This document shows, piece after piece, positions 21,551 to 30,856 of a stretch of 64,000 nt of DNA. Both the position numbers and the translations under genes were made by a program. This stretch comes from Rhodobacterales bacterium HKCCE4037 (GTDB lineage Bacteria > Pseudomonadota > Alphaproteobacteria > Rhodobacterales > Rhodobacteraceae): positions 124,001 to 188,000 of the forward strand of contig WVSM01000001.1 of assembly GCA_015689645.1 (NCBI GenBank), written 5' to 3'. How positions within the stretch are numbered: position 1 is the first letter of the stretch; the number at the start of each line of letters is the position of its first letter. The notes beneath the pieces are model-generated. The model was given only the letters and a program-made list of their open reading frames with translations, was not told the origin of the DNA and ran no database searches.

Positions 21551-22258
21551 TCAGTCGTATCCGCGCCGCATGAGCCGCCAGTGAAGGCGCAGCGCGGGCA
21601 CGAAGATCAGCACGAAGCCGAAGGTGAACCACGCCACGAAGAGCAGCGGGATCCAGAGGATCGAGAGCACGACCCCGACCGCGCCAGATACGCGGTTGGC
21701 GGTGATCCCGTCCATGAAGCGGCGAAGCCACGAGTTCAGCAGCCGTCCGCCGTCGAGCGGTAGGACCGGCATCAGGTTGAAGAGTGCCAGGAACAGGTTC
21801 AGGCGCGCGAAAAGATCGAGCAGGCGTTCGGCCTCGGACGGGGTGCGGGGCGGCTGGATGGTGAAGCCGTTCACGTCGACCGGAGCGGTCGGGACGTTGA
21901 CCAAGATGGTGAGCGCCAGCGTGGCCAGCGCCCAGAGCACAAGGTTCACCAGCGGGCCGGCGGCGGCGATGAATTCCTGCTGATAGGGCGTGGGCGTGCC
22001 GGTGTATTCGCAGAACCCTCCACCCCCGAAGAGCACAACGCGGGTCACGGGCACGCCTTGCACGACGCAGGCGGCGGCATGGCCGAGCTCGTGCAGCAGG
22101 ATCGCTGCGACGACCATCGCGAAGGCCGTGGCCGCCGGAACCACGCCGCGGTCCATGAAGAGCACACCGAAAAGCACCGCGAGCACGATCAGCGTCACGT
22201 CGAACTGGATCGGGATGCGCCAAGGGCCACGCAGGGTGAAAAGTGGGGTAATGTCCAA
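21551..22258 (-). CDS. M50 family site-2 protease-like membrane metallopeptidase
   Basis: A 235-residue polytopic protein. The zinc motif HELGHAAAC lies in the second membrane segment, with the third ligand region NLMPVLPLDGGRLL (LDG motif) further on, so the site looks intact. Family members cut transmembrane substrates such as anti-sigma factors. There is no PDZ domain or CBS pair, which makes this a minimal member. The start is TTG at 22258, supported by GGGGAGG 4-5 nt upstream; no in-frame ATG fits. It lies 15 nt downstream of the P450 gene on the same strand, suggesting co-transcription. Confidence 0.85.
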   Translation of the reverse strand: MDITPLFTLRGPWRIPIQFDVTLIVLAVLFGVLFMDRGVVPAATAFAMVVAAILLHELGHAAACVVQGVPVTRVVLFGGGGFCEYTGTPTPYQQEFIAAAGPLVNLVLWALATLALTILVNVPTAPVDVNGFTIQPPRTPSEAERLLDLFARLNLFLALFNLMPVLPLDGGRLLNSWLRRFMDGITANRVSGAVGVVLSILWIPLLFVAWFTFGFVLIFVPALRLHWRLMRRGYD

Positions 22259-22273
22259 TCGGCCTCCCCGTCG

Positions 22274-23440
22274 TCACCCGGTTGTAACCGGAAGGGAATC
22301 GAGGCCGTGGAAGTGGTAGATGTCGGCGTAATTCGCCGGAGCGGTGGCGTGCATGTCGGGGCAGCGGTCGAACAGCGCGGGAAGGGCGATGCCAAGTTCG
22401 AGCCGGGCCAGCGGCGCGCCGACGCAAAAGTGTAATCCGGCCCCGAACGCGAGGTTGGCGGGGCCGTCGCGGCCCGGCTGAAACCCGGCAGGGTCCTGGT
22501 AAGCGGTGGGGTCGCGATTGGCGGCGGCGAGGAGGAGGCCCACCTGGTCCCCGCGCCGGAAAGTGTGGCCGTCGAGCGTGACATCCTCGTAAGCGTGGCG
22601 CGTGAACATGTGCAGCGGCGGGTCGTAGCGCAGGGTTTCCTCGACGAAGGCGGAAGGATCGGCGGGCGGGCGGTGCCCGTCCCGCAGGCAGAGGCGTATC
22701 GCGTTGCCGAGCGAATGCACCGTCGCCTCGTGACCGGCGTTCAGGAGCAGGATGCAGGTGGTGATGAGTTCGTCCGAGGAGAGAGTTTCGCCACCGTCCT
22801 CCGCCGCGATCAGGGCGGAGATCAGGTCATCCGCCGGTGTGCGGCGTTTTTCACTCACGTAGCCGCGCAGGAAGGCGACGAATTCCTCGGCCGCCTTGAC
22901 GGAGGCGTCCTCGTCGGCGCGGGTGCGGCCCGCCTGGTACATCATGACCATGGCATTGGACCAGCGCAGTAGGTCGGGGGCCATGGCCTCTGGCACTCCA
23001 AGCAGGCGCGCGATGATGATGACGGGAATCGGACGGCAGAACGTGTCGAGCAGGTCGTGCTCGCCCGAGGGGAAGCGGTCGATCAACTCGTGGGTGAGTT
23101 GCGTGATTTCGGGTGCCAGCGCCTTGATGCGGCGAGAGGTGAAGGCCTGCAGCACGAGGCGGCGCAGGCGGGTGTGGCGGGGCGGCTCCAGCTCCAACAT
23201 GGAATGGGCTTCGACGTCGTAAAAGGGCTTGAGGTGGTCGGGGATCGGCAGCGCCTCCACCGGTTCGCGTCCGAAGCGGCGGTCGCGCAGGATGGCGTTG
23301 GTAAGGCCGTGGGTGGTGGTGCAGATCAGGTCGTAATCCGCCCAGTGGAACAGCGTGCCGGTCGCGCGGGCGCGGTCGTAGAACGGATAAGGGTTCTGGA
23401 CGAAGGCGGGTTCTGTCGGGGACTGATGAAGGGTCTGCAT
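22274..23440 (-). CDS. cytochrome P450
   Basis: A soluble bacterial class I P450 of about 388 residues. It has the I-helix oxygen-binding motif AGHEAT (usually AGxDT/AGxET), the ExxR motif EETLRYDP, and the haem-binding loop FGAGLHFCVGAPLARLE with the axial cysteine. QNPYPFYDRARATGTLFHW at the N-terminus is the usual opening of such proteins. The start at 23440 is chosen from this N-terminus; the GGAGG nearest it is about 13 nt away, so the start is not certain. No ferredoxin or reductase gene is adjacent. The substrate is unknown. Confidence 0.92.
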   Translation of the reverse strand: MQTLHQSPTEPAFVQNPYPFYDRARATGTLFHWADYDLICTTTHGLTNAILRDRRFGREPVEALPIPDHLKPFYDVEAHSMLELEPPRHTRLRRLVLQAFTSRRIKALAPEITQLTHELIDRFPSGEHDLLDTFCRPIPVIIIARLLGVPEAMAPDLLRWSNAMVMMYQAGRTRADEDASVKAAEEFVAFLRGYVSEKRRTPADDLISALIAAEDGGETLSSDELITTCILLLNAGHEATVHSLGNAIRLCLRDGHRPPADPSAFVEETLRYDPPLHMFTRHAYEDVTLDGHTFRRGDQVGLLLAAANRDPTAYQDPAGFQPGRDGPANLAFGAGLHFCVGAPLARLELGIALPALFDRCPDMHATAPANYADIYHFHGLDSLPVTTG

Positions 23441-23506
23441 GGATTGGGTCGAGGCCTCCGGCGGGCATTTTCTGGGAACAAAGAGGGGCAGGCTGCGCCC
23501 GGAACG

Positions 23507-23539
23507 GAAAACGCGCGCTCCGGGTGCGGGCGCGCGCGT
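23507..23539 (-). terminator. terminator after the TRAP permease gene
   Basis: ACGCGCGC (23511-23518) pairs with GCGCGCGT (23532-23539). On the minus strand the stem is followed by TTTT, 32 nt after the permease stop. Confidence 0.65.
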
Positions 23540-23570
23540 CAACCTTAATGCGGTGTGAACGGGTGCGAGG

Positions 23571-26213
23571 TCAATCCGCGCCGCGCACCGGAATCGCCGC
23601 GTCGTCCGATGGCGGAGCGATGCGCTGGATCAGGAAGATCGCCACGGCGGTGCCGATGCCGATGAGGTCGGTCCAGATGCCGCCCTCGATCATCAGAAGC
23701 GCCGCGACGATCAGGGCCACGCGCAGGAACCACGCGGGCCGCGAACCCATGAACCAGCCCTGGATCCCCGCGGACAGCAGAAAGATACCGAAGGTCGCCG
23801 TAAGACCGGCACGGACGAGGTTGTACCACGCCGGGGCCTGGTGGACGATTTCGCCGGCCACTTCGACGGCGGGGCCCTGCATCAGCAGGTTGCCGTTGTA
23901 GAAGAACATGAAGGGCACGATGAAGGCGGCGATGCCGATCTTGAAGGAGGCCATCGAGGTCTCCATCGGGTTGGCACCGGAGATGCCCGCTGCGGCATAG
24001 GAGGCCAGCGCCACGGGGGGCGTGATGGCCGAGACCACCGCGTAGTAGAAGACGAAGAAGTGGGCGGTCAGGGCGGGAATGCCCAGTTGCACGAGGCCGG
24101 GTGCCACGACCGAGGCCGCCACCGCGTAGGCGGCTGTCGTGGGCATGCCCATGCCGAGCAGGATCGCGATGCACATGGCGAAGAACAGCGCGAGCAGCTG
24201 GCTGACGCCGGCGAGGTCGAGCAGAACGGCGGAGAAGCGCGCGCCGACGCCGGTCAGCGAGATGACGCCCACGATGATGCCTGCGCAGGCACAGACGGCG
24301 ATGATCTGGATCGACATGGTGCCGGCAAGTTCGAACGCCTTGATGATGGAGCGGATGCCCATCCGGTAGGGCGTGAACCAGCTGACCACGGCGGCGGCGG
24401 CGGTGGCGAGCGTGCCCGCGCGGATCACCGAGTAGCCCATGAAGAGCGCGGCGATCAGGATGATGATCGGCAGGAACAGGAAGACCCGGCGGACCATGTC
24501 CTTGAGCTTGGGCAGTTCATCCTCGCGCATGCCGCGCATGCCCAGTTTCGCTGCTTCGAAATCGACCATGAAGTAGATCGAGGCAAAGTAGAGGATCGCG
24601 GGGATGATCGCGGCGATGGCGATCTCCTGGTAGGGGATGCCGGTGATCTCGGCCATGATGAAGGCGCCGGCGCCCATGATCGGGGGCATGATCTGCCCGC
24701 CGGTCGACGCCGCGGCCTCGATCGCGCCGGAGGTCTGCTTCTTGTAGCCGACCTTCTTCATCAGCGGGATCGTCAGCGAACCGGTGGCCACGACGTTGCC
24801 CGCCGAGGTGCCGTTGATCATGCCCATGAGGCCCGAGGCGAAGATCGCCACCTTGGCCGGGCCGCCGCGCGCGCGGCCGGCGGCGGCGAAGGCGAAGTTG
24901 ACGAAGTAATCGCCCACCTTGGAGGCCTGCAGGAAGGCCGCGAAGATGATGAACAGGATGATGTAGGTCGAGGACACCGCCGTGGTCGGCCCGAGGATGC
25001 CCGCATCGGTGTAGAGGAAGCCGAAGAAGCGTTGCCAGCTGTAGGGGCTTTCGATGGCGAGGATGCCGGGCAGCAGGTGCGCGGTGAAGGTGTAGACGAG
25101 GAACACGGCGGTGATGATCACGAGGGCGAGGCCCGCGACGCGGCGGGTCAGCTCCATGATCATGGCAGACCCGGCGGTGGCGGCGAAGGCCACGCCGATG
25201 GGCACGTTGCCGGTGCCGACGGAGTTGCGCGCGGCGGTGTCGTAGATCGGGATCAGGTAGAACGCGACCACGACGGCGCAGAGGCCAAGCACCAGGTCGG
25301 CGGCGGAGATCTTGCCGCGCTGGCGGCGTTCGACCCAGCCGAGCACGAGGGCGCCGAAGGTCGAGACCAGCAGCGGCACGCCGAAATGCCAGATCTCGCG
25401 CTCGAAGATGCCGAGATAGACAGTGTAGAGGTCGTTGGCGAATGCCTCGCTGCCCGGTGGGGCGGACACCCAGAGCGTTCTGCCGCCGATCTCGACCGCG
25501 GCGTCGGAATTGATCAGGCCGATGAAGCCCGTGACCGTGAAGGCGGCATAGAGCGCGGGCAGGGCCAGGAGGGCGGCGAGGATCGTCACCATGCGCGTTT
25601 CGCGCGTCTCGGCGGGTGTGGACACGAAGGAATGGGCCGAGAACAGCGCGAAGCCCAGGGCCAGCGCGCCCGCGATGTGGATGATGCGGAAGTTCCACGT
25701 CTCCATCGGGAAGGTGGGCAGGAAGAACAGCCGGTCGGACCATGTCCGTTGCGTGTCGCGGGCGGAGCGGGTGGCCTCGGACGCGGCGTCGTTCGCGGCT
25801 TCCAGCGCGGCGATGTTGGCGGCGATCTCGTCGGCATTCTCCGCACCGCCCGCTGTGACCTCTTCGGCGAGCGTCAGCAGGCGGCGGTTGGAATTGCCCT
25901 CGAACGCCGCACCCTCCGGCCCGAGCGAGTTCCGCAGAGTGTCGAAGGCGTCGGCGGCCTCGCGCTCGGCCAGGGTGGCCTGGATCGAGGCGGGTGTGGC
26001 GATCAGGCCGCTGATGGACCAGCCGTTGAGCGCCGCCATGTGAAACGCAGCATAGAGAAAGAACAGGCCTGCCATGACCAGGTAGATCCAGCCGTCGAAC
26101 AGGCGACGGTTGGCTTCGATGGGCTCCTCGTCCACGCCTTCGGCCAGCACGGGGCCGTCAATCTGGTCGTCATCGGGGTGCTGGGATGTCTGGTCGGTCA
26201 TGGGGGCGTCCAT
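23571..26213 (-). CDS. TRAP transporter fused permease (TAXI type)
   Basis: An 880-residue inner-membrane protein with about 18-20 membrane segments. The TRAP fused 4TM/12TM arrangement is seen: an N-terminal DctQ-like part with a periplasmic Glu/Asn/Ala-rich loop (residues about 75-160), and a C-terminal DctM-like part. GLMGMINGTSAGNVVATGSLTIPLMKKVGY and AAASTGGQIMPPIMGAGAFIMAE are DctM signatures. It imports an organic acid using the sodium or proton gradient together with the receptor gene just upstream. The substrate is unknown. Starts at 26213 and 26201 are both possible, and neither has a strong ribosome-binding site. Confidence 0.93.
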   Translation of the reverse strand: MDAPMTDQTSQHPDDDQIDGPVLAEGVDEEPIEANRRLFDGWIYLVMAGLFFLYAAFHMAALNGWSISGLIATPASIQATLAEREAADAFDTLRNSLGPEGAAFEGNSNRRLLTLAEEVTAGGAENADEIAANIAALEAANDAASEATRSARDTQRTWSDRLFFLPTFPMETWNFRIIHIAGALALGFALFSAHSFVSTPAETRETRMVTILAALLALPALYAAFTVTGFIGLINSDAAVEIGGRTLWVSAPPGSEAFANDLYTVYLGIFEREIWHFGVPLLVSTFGALVLGWVERRQRGKISAADLVLGLCAVVVAFYLIPIYDTAARNSVGTGNVPIGVAFAATAGSAMIMELTRRVAGLALVIITAVFLVYTFTAHLLPGILAIESPYSWQRFFGFLYTDAGILGPTTAVSSTYIILFIIFAAFLQASKVGDYFVNFAFAAAGRARGGPAKVAIFASGLMGMINGTSAGNVVATGSLTIPLMKKVGYKKQTSGAIEAAASTGGQIMPPIMGAGAFIMAEITGIPYQEIAIAAIIPAILYFASIYFMVDFEAAKLGMRGMREDELPKLKDMVRRVFLFLPIIILIAALFMGYSVIRAGTLATAAAAVVSWFTPYRMGIRSIIKAFELAGTMSIQIIAVCACAGIIVGVISLTGVGARFSAVLLDLAGVSQLLALFFAMCIAILLGMGMPTTAAYAVAASVVAPGLVQLGIPALTAHFFVFYYAVVSAITPPVALASYAAAGISGANPMETSMASFKIGIAAFIVPFMFFYNGNLLMQGPAVEVAGEIVHQAPAWYNLVRAGLTATFGIFLLSAGIQGWFMGSRPAWFLRVALIVAALLMIEGGIWTDLIGIGTAVAIFLIQRIAPPSDDAAIPVRGAD

Positions 26214-26288
26214 CGGAAAAAGGGGGCCATGCGCGACGGCATGGAAAACGGGCGGGCCCGATGAGGAGCCCGCCCGGAGATCAGCGGA

Positions 26289-27281
26289 TCAGCCGCCGTA
26301 GATCATGTCGGCGGGAATTTCCGCGCCGGCATTCTCGGTGAACCACTGGGCCGCACCGGGATGCCACATCAGGACGTTGTTGCGGTCCCAGTACTCCGGC
26401 AGGGTCGAGCTTGCCGCGCCGTGGATCGTCTGCATCCGCTCGTTGTCGGACATCACGATATCCACGACCGAGTAGACGAAGCTGTCGGGCAGGTCGCAGT
26501 TGGCGATGGCGAAGTTCCACATCGACACCGAGCGCGCGGGCTCTTCCAGCGTGGTGTAGATGTCGGCGTCGATATCGAACGCGGAGACCGGGAAGGCCTC
26601 CATGATCTGCGCTTGCTCTTCCTCGGTGAACTCGATGATGTTCACGTCGGTCTGCACTTCAAGCTGGCTGACGGCGGGAACCGGCACACCGGCTGCGAAG
26701 GCGATCACGTCCAGAAGGCCATCCTGAAGCTGGCCGCCAAGGTCGTTCCAGCCCCCGTTGCGGCGCTCGAAGTTGACGCCGAGCTCTTCCATCATGCGCG
26801 GGAAGTAGGTGTCGGAGGTCGAGCCTGCCGGGCCGAAGCCGATGCGGGCGCCTTCGGGGATGTCGGCGATGGTCTCGATGCCCGAGGACGACAGGGCCGT
26901 TACCGAGAACGGCGTCTGGTACATCGGGAACATCGCGCAGGCGCCGGTCATCTGGACGCCGGGGGCGACCGGGTTGGTGCCTTCCAGCGATTCCGCGGCC
27001 GGGCCCATCGTGGTCATGCCGAACTGCGCCTCGCCGGTGTGAACCAGCGCCATGTTCTGCATCGGTCCGCCGGTGACTTCGCCAGCGCCGGAGAGGCCGA
27101 GTTCTTCTGCAACAAGGTTTGCCCAACCGGAGCCGTAGGCGAAGTAGGTGCCGCCCTGCGACGCGGTGCCGACGGTGAAGCTTTCCGGCCAGCCGGTGCG
27201 ATCGACATGGGCGTCCGCAAAGGCCGAGGTGGTCACAAGTGCCGTCGAGAGCGCAAGTGCGCCCAGTTTGGTGAGTGTCAT
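26289..27281 (-). CDS. TAXI family TRAP solute-binding receptor
   Basis: A 330-residue periplasmic binding protein. A signal peptide (residues 1-23, ending AFADA) is followed by FTVGTASQGGTYFAYGSGWANLVAEEL, the TAXI-family opening, and by FGPAGSTSDTYFPRMMEELG. It captures the substrate for the fused permease encoded 76 nt downstream. GGGAGA precedes the ATG at 27281 by 6 nt, ruling out the longer frame. Two tandem operators lie 130-180 bp upstream, after the DctD-like gene, pointing to control by that regulator. Confidence 0.92.
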   Translation of the reverse strand: MTLTKLGALALSTALVTTSAFADAHVDRTGWPESFTVGTASQGGTYFAYGSGWANLVAEELGLSGAGEVTGGPMQNMALVHTGEAQFGMTTMGPAAESLEGTNPVAPGVQMTGACAMFPMYQTPFSVTALSSSGIETIADIPEGARIGFGPAGSTSDTYFPRMMEELGVNFERRNGGWNDLGGQLQDGLLDVIAFAAGVPVPAVSQLEVQTDVNIIEFTEEEQAQIMEAFPVSAFDIDADIYTTLEEPARSVSMWNFAIANCDLPDSFVYSVVDIVMSDNERMQTIHGAASSTLPEYWDRNNVLMWHPGAAQWFTENAGAEIPADMIYGG

Positions 27282-27411
27282 GGATGTCTCCCTGGTTGAC
27301 GCGCGCCGGCTCCCCACCGGGCGCTTGTCGTCGGGGATGCGACGCAGACCGGCGGCAAACAACATCCGCGTCCCCGTGTTTGCGCTAACGCCGCGGTTGA
27401 AAACGCGAAAC

Positions 27412-27463
27412 TGTGTGGGATTCTACCCATTCAGCCCGTCAGGATGTGTCGGAATCTACCCAT
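27412..27463 (-). promoter_or_regulatory. two tandem operators upstream of the TAXI receptor gene
   Basis: TGTGTGGGATTCTACCCAT (27412-27430) and TGTGTCGGAATCTACCCAT (27445-27463) match at 16-17 of 19 positions. They are spaced 33 bp start to start, about three helical turns. Each contains a partly symmetric GGG/CCC core. The layout resembles the paired upstream activator sites of DctD-type regulators. Confidence 0.6.
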
Positions 27464-27504
27464 CTTGGGGTTTGCCCCGCGCGATGCGGCGCGCGGCAAG
27501 GAGC

Positions 27505-28845
27505 TTAACTGGCCCGGTTCGCGCGGAAACTCTGCAAATCGAGGCCGTGTTTCTGCATCTTTTCGTAGAGCGCCTTGCGACTGATCCCCAGCGCCTCGTA
27601 GGTCGCCTTGGCCGAACCGCCGTTGGCGCTGAGCGCCGCCGCGATCAGTCCCCGTTCATGGGCGGCCATCAGGTCGGCCAGCTTGCCGGTGGGAGCGGGG
27701 CCCGCGTCCGTGGCCCCCAGACCAAGGATCGCCCGCTCGGCTTCGTTCCTGAGTTCGCGGACATTGCCGGGCCAAGGTCGGGCCGAAAGTTCGGAGAGTG
27801 TTTCGGGGCGCACTTCGGGAACCGGGCGATTGTGGCGCGACGAGGCCTGGCTCAGCAGGATCTGGTAGAGGCCGGGAATATCCTCGCGCCGTTCGGCCAG
27901 CGTGGGCATCTGCACCGTCACCACGTTGAGCCGGTAGAACAGGTCGTCGCGGAAGGTTCCGGCGGCCACCGCATCGGCCAGCCCGTTCTTGGAAGCGGCG
28001 ATCACGCGCAGATCCAGCGCAACCGCCTCGTTCGAGCCAAGGGGCGTGATTGCCCTGTCTTGCAGCGCGGTCAGCAGCTTGCCCTGCACCGGCAGCGGCA
28101 GGCTGTCGATCTGGTCGAGAAACAGCGCCCCGCCGCGTGCATGTTCGAATTTTCCGTAACGTTCCCGTGTCGCGCCAGGGAAAGCGCCGGGCGCGTGGCC
28201 GAACAATTCGCTTTCGATGAGACCCTCGGGCAGGGCGGCGCAATTGATCGCCACGAAAGGGCGGGCACCGCGCTCGGATGCCGCGTGGAGCGCGCGGGCC
28301 GCGACCTCCTTGCCGGTGCCGGTCGCGCCTTCGATCAGCACGTCGGTATCGGCAGCGGCCACGGCGCGCAGGCGATCGCGCAGGGCGGCCATGACGGGGG
28401 ACCGGCCATTGAGGTTGTTGGTGATCGGGTCGTCGGCGGCGACCTCGGCGCGCAGGGCGCGCAACTCCATTGTCAGGGCGCGCTTGTCCAGCGCCCGGCG
28501 CACGACCTCCACCAGCCGGGCGGGATCGTAGGGCTTCTCGATGAAATCATAGGCGCCGGCCTGCATCGAGCGCACGGCGAGGTCGACGTCGGCATGGCCG
28601 GTCACGAGGATCACGGGCAAGTCGGGGTCACGTTCCAGCGCCGCCTTCATCAACGCGGTGCCGTCCATGCCGGGCATGCGGATATCGGTGACGAGGATGC
28701 CGGGGAACGCGGTGGAGACATGGTCGAGCGCTGCCGCCGCCGTCTCGCAGGGCAGGGCGCTCAGATCGGCCAGCGCAAGCGTCTGTTCGGCGGCCGTGCG
28801 CAGGTCGGGTTCGTCATCGACGAAAAGAACGGGACCTTGGGTCAT
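27505..28845 (-). CDS. DctD-like response regulator, sigma-54 activator fold with altered motifs
   Basis: A 446-residue three-domain regulator. The receiver domain (1-120) has D10, D11 and phospho-acceptor D54. The AAA+ domain (about 145-370) has Walker A GATGTGKE, and the C-terminal Fis helix-turn-helix (about 400-440) reads ATYEALGISRKALYEKM. Two hallmark residues are changed: the sigma-54 contact loop is GAFPGA (P223) instead of GAFTGA, and the Walker B is LFLDQID, with Gln245 for the usual Glu. It may therefore act on sigma-70 polymerase, as Rhodobacter capsulatus NtrC does, or be a weak ATPase. Its start overlaps the kinase stop (ATGA). Confidence 0.9.
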   Translation of the reverse strand: MTQGPVLFVDDEPDLRTAAEQTLALADLSALPCETAAAALDHVSTAFPGILVTDIRMPGMDGTALMKAALERDPDLPVILVTGHADVDLAVRSMQAGAYDFIEKPYDPARLVEVVRRALDKRALTMELRALRAEVAADDPITNNLNGRSPVMAALRDRLRAVAAADTDVLIEGATGTGKEVAARALHAASERGARPFVAINCAALPEGLIESELFGHAPGAFPGATRERYGKFEHARGGALFLDQIDSLPLPVQGKLLTALQDRAITPLGSNEAVALDLRVIAASKNGLADAVAAGTFRDDLFYRLNVVTVQMPTLAERREDIPGLYQILLSQASSRHNRPVPEVRPETLSELSARPWPGNVRELRNEAERAILGLGATDAGPAPTGKLADLMAAHERGLIAAALSANGGSAKATYEALGISRKALYEKMQKHGLDLQSFRANRAS

Positions 28846-30698
28846 TGCGCGGCGACCTCGGCGCTGTCGGGTTCGGTCGCTTCCAGCACGATGCGGAAGA
28901 CCGCGCCGCCTTCGGTGTGGTTCGAGGCCGCGAGATGGCCCCCGAAATCGCGCACGATGTTGTAGGAAATCGAGAGACCCAGCCCGAGGCCCTGTCCGGG
29001 TTCCTTGGTGGTGAAGAATGGGTCGAAGGCCTGGTCCAGCGCCGCGCGCGAGAGGCCGGGGCCGAAATCGCGCACCGAGATCTCGGGCGCGTCGCCATCG
29101 GTCAGGGTGATCTCGATCCGCTGCGGCACGCGGCCCTGCATCGCGTCGAGCGCATTGCCCAGAAGATTGACCAGCACCTGCTGCAACCGGACCGGACCGC
29201 CGCGGGCCCAGACCTCCTGGTCGGGGCAGGTGTAGGAGACTTCGACGTTGCGCAGGCGCGGCTGCATCAGGTCGAGGGCGTCGGAAATGACGTTCTTGAG
29301 GCGCACCGGGCCGGTGAGGTCCTGCGGGCGGCGGGCGAAATTGCGCAGGTGCTTGGAGATCGAGGCCATGCGGTCGGCCATGCCCGAAATGCGCGTGACA
29401 TTTTCGCGTGCCTCCGCCGTGCGGCCCCGGTCGAGGTAGGTGCCCGCGTTCTCGGCATAGGATTTCACGGCGGCAAGCGGCTGGTTGAATTCGTGGCTGA
29501 GGGCCGCGGACATGGCACCGAGGGCGGCAAGCTTGCCGGCCTGCACCAGCTCTTTCTGGGTGGCGCGGAGGCGCTCTTCGGCCGCGCGCCGCTCCTCCAC
29601 CTCGGATTTCAGGGCGGCGGTGCGTTCGGTGACCCGCGCCTCCAGCAGTGCGGCCAGCGATTGCTCGGCCTCCAGCCGCTCGATCAGGCGGGCGCGGCGG
29701 CCCAGGATGATGGCGATCACGAGGCCGATCATCACGACCACCAGCGACAGGAGCAGAACGGCGGTCCAGGCCTGCTGCGCGGCCGGGCCGGTGGGTGTGT
29801 GGATCGACACCCGCCACCCGGCAGACGCGATCAGGGTGGTTTGGCGGACGAAACTCTCGACGCCCACGTTCGCCAGTTCCAGCCCGAAACCGATATCGGG
29901 GTCGAGAGCCTCGGTCCGCAGGTCCAGCGGCTGCAGGAGGCTTGGCGGATACTGGCGGGTCGTCGCGATCTGTTCCAATGCGGCTTCGGGCAGCGGGCCG
30001 ACGGTTCGGTAATGCCAGTCTGTCCGGTCCGACAGGAATACGACGTTGTTGGCATCCGTCACCGTGATGACCGAGCCGCTTTCGGCCCAGGCCTCCTCGA
30101 ACCCGTCGAGGGTCAGCTTGACGGCGATCACGCCGACGATCTGCGTCTCGTCGATCACCGGGGCGGCGAAGAAATAGCCGCGCTGGCCGGAGGTCGTGCC
30201 AAGCGCGTGGAACCGGCCGAGGCCGGCCCCAAGCGCATCCGCGAAATAGGGGCGATAGTCGAACACCTGGCCCATGAACGAGGTGTCCGAGCGGTAATTC
30301 GACGTGGCCACGGTGGTCCCGCTCACGTCCATGACGTAGATGTCGGAGACCTCGAGCGAGAGGGCGGTCTGGCGCAGCAATTCGTTCGTGAAGGGCACGA
30401 TGCCCTGGTTCTGGGGTTCGGCCAGAAGCTGGCGCAGGATCGGTTGCTCGGCCAGGAGCGCGGGCAGCGCCTCGGTTCGTTCCAGCGCGCCGCGCAGGAC
30501 CTGCGTGGCCAGTCGCAGGGTCGCGGCATCGTCGGCCCCGGCCTGCCGCAGGTAGAACCGTTCGATCCGCGGGAAGGACGCAACGATCACCAGCAGGGCT
30601 GCGCAAACCGCCAGCGCGACGATCCAGATCGCGCGGCGCGGACGTGCGGCGTGGGGCTGCGGGGGCGAAATCGCCTCGGATGTCTGGGTCTCTCTCAC
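28842..30698 (-). CDS. DctB-like sensor histidine kinase
   Basis: About 618 residues. Two membrane segments (near residues 25-45 and 315-340) frame a periplasmic double-Cache-like sensor domain. A coiled coil (RLIERLEAEQSLAALLEARVTE and on) follows, then the HisKA domain with SHEFNQPLAAVKSYAENA and an HATPase domain (NLLGNALDAM, DFGPGLS, GLGLGLSIS). The architecture is that of DctB, which senses C4-dicarboxylates, but the neighbour is a TAXI-TRAP system, so the ligand may differ. The start is uncertain: GTG at 30698 is used here, and a TTG at 30734 opens a longer frame. Neither has a strong ribosome-binding site. Confidence 0.88.
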   Translation of the reverse strand: MRETQTSEAISPPQPHAARPRRAIWIVALAVCAALLVIVASFPRIERFYLRQAGADDAATLRLATQVLRGALERTEALPALLAEQPILRQLLAEPQNQGIVPFTNELLRQTALSLEVSDIYVMDVSGTTVATSNYRSDTSFMGQVFDYRPYFADALGAGLGRFHALGTTSGQRGYFFAAPVIDETQIVGVIAVKLTLDGFEEAWAESGSVITVTDANNVVFLSDRTDWHYRTVGPLPEAALEQIATTRQYPPSLLQPLDLRTEALDPDIGFGLELANVGVESFVRQTTLIASAGWRVSIHTPTGPAAQQAWTAVLLLSLVVVMIGLVIAIILGRRARLIERLEAEQSLAALLEARVTERTAALKSEVEERRAAEERLRATQKELVQAGKLAALGAMSAALSHEFNQPLAAVKSYAENAGTYLDRGRTAEARENVTRISGMADRMASISKHLRNFARRPQDLTGPVRLKNVISDALDLMQPRLRNVEVSYTCPDQEVWARGGPVRLQQVLVNLLGNALDAMQGRVPQRIEITLTDGDAPEISVRDFGPGLSRAALDQAFDPFFTTKEPGQGLGLGLSISYNIVRDFGGHLAASNHTEGGAVFRIVLEATEPDSAEVAAQ

Positions 30699-30856
30699 GG
30701 GATTCGTTATGGCAGGGCCTTGGCAAGTCGGCAAATCCGGAAAATTCCCCGCAGCGAATTTGCCTCCAATCCACTGGATTGCGGAGGCGGGGCGTGCATA
30801 GATACTGGCCGGAGCCGGGGCGCTACAGGAAGCACCGGTGATTTGGAGGAAAATTG

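Noticed and set aside
23841-26264. An 807-codon open frame antisense to the TRAP permease
   Set aside because: Shadow of codon bias; the product is a His/Asp/Gly/Glu-rich string with no domain.
27505-30774. An apparent 1089-codon fusion covering dctD and dctB
   Set aside because: The N-terminal 640 codons are an out-of-frame reading of the kinase gene. The regulator begins at 28845, and the ATGA overlap shows two separate genes.
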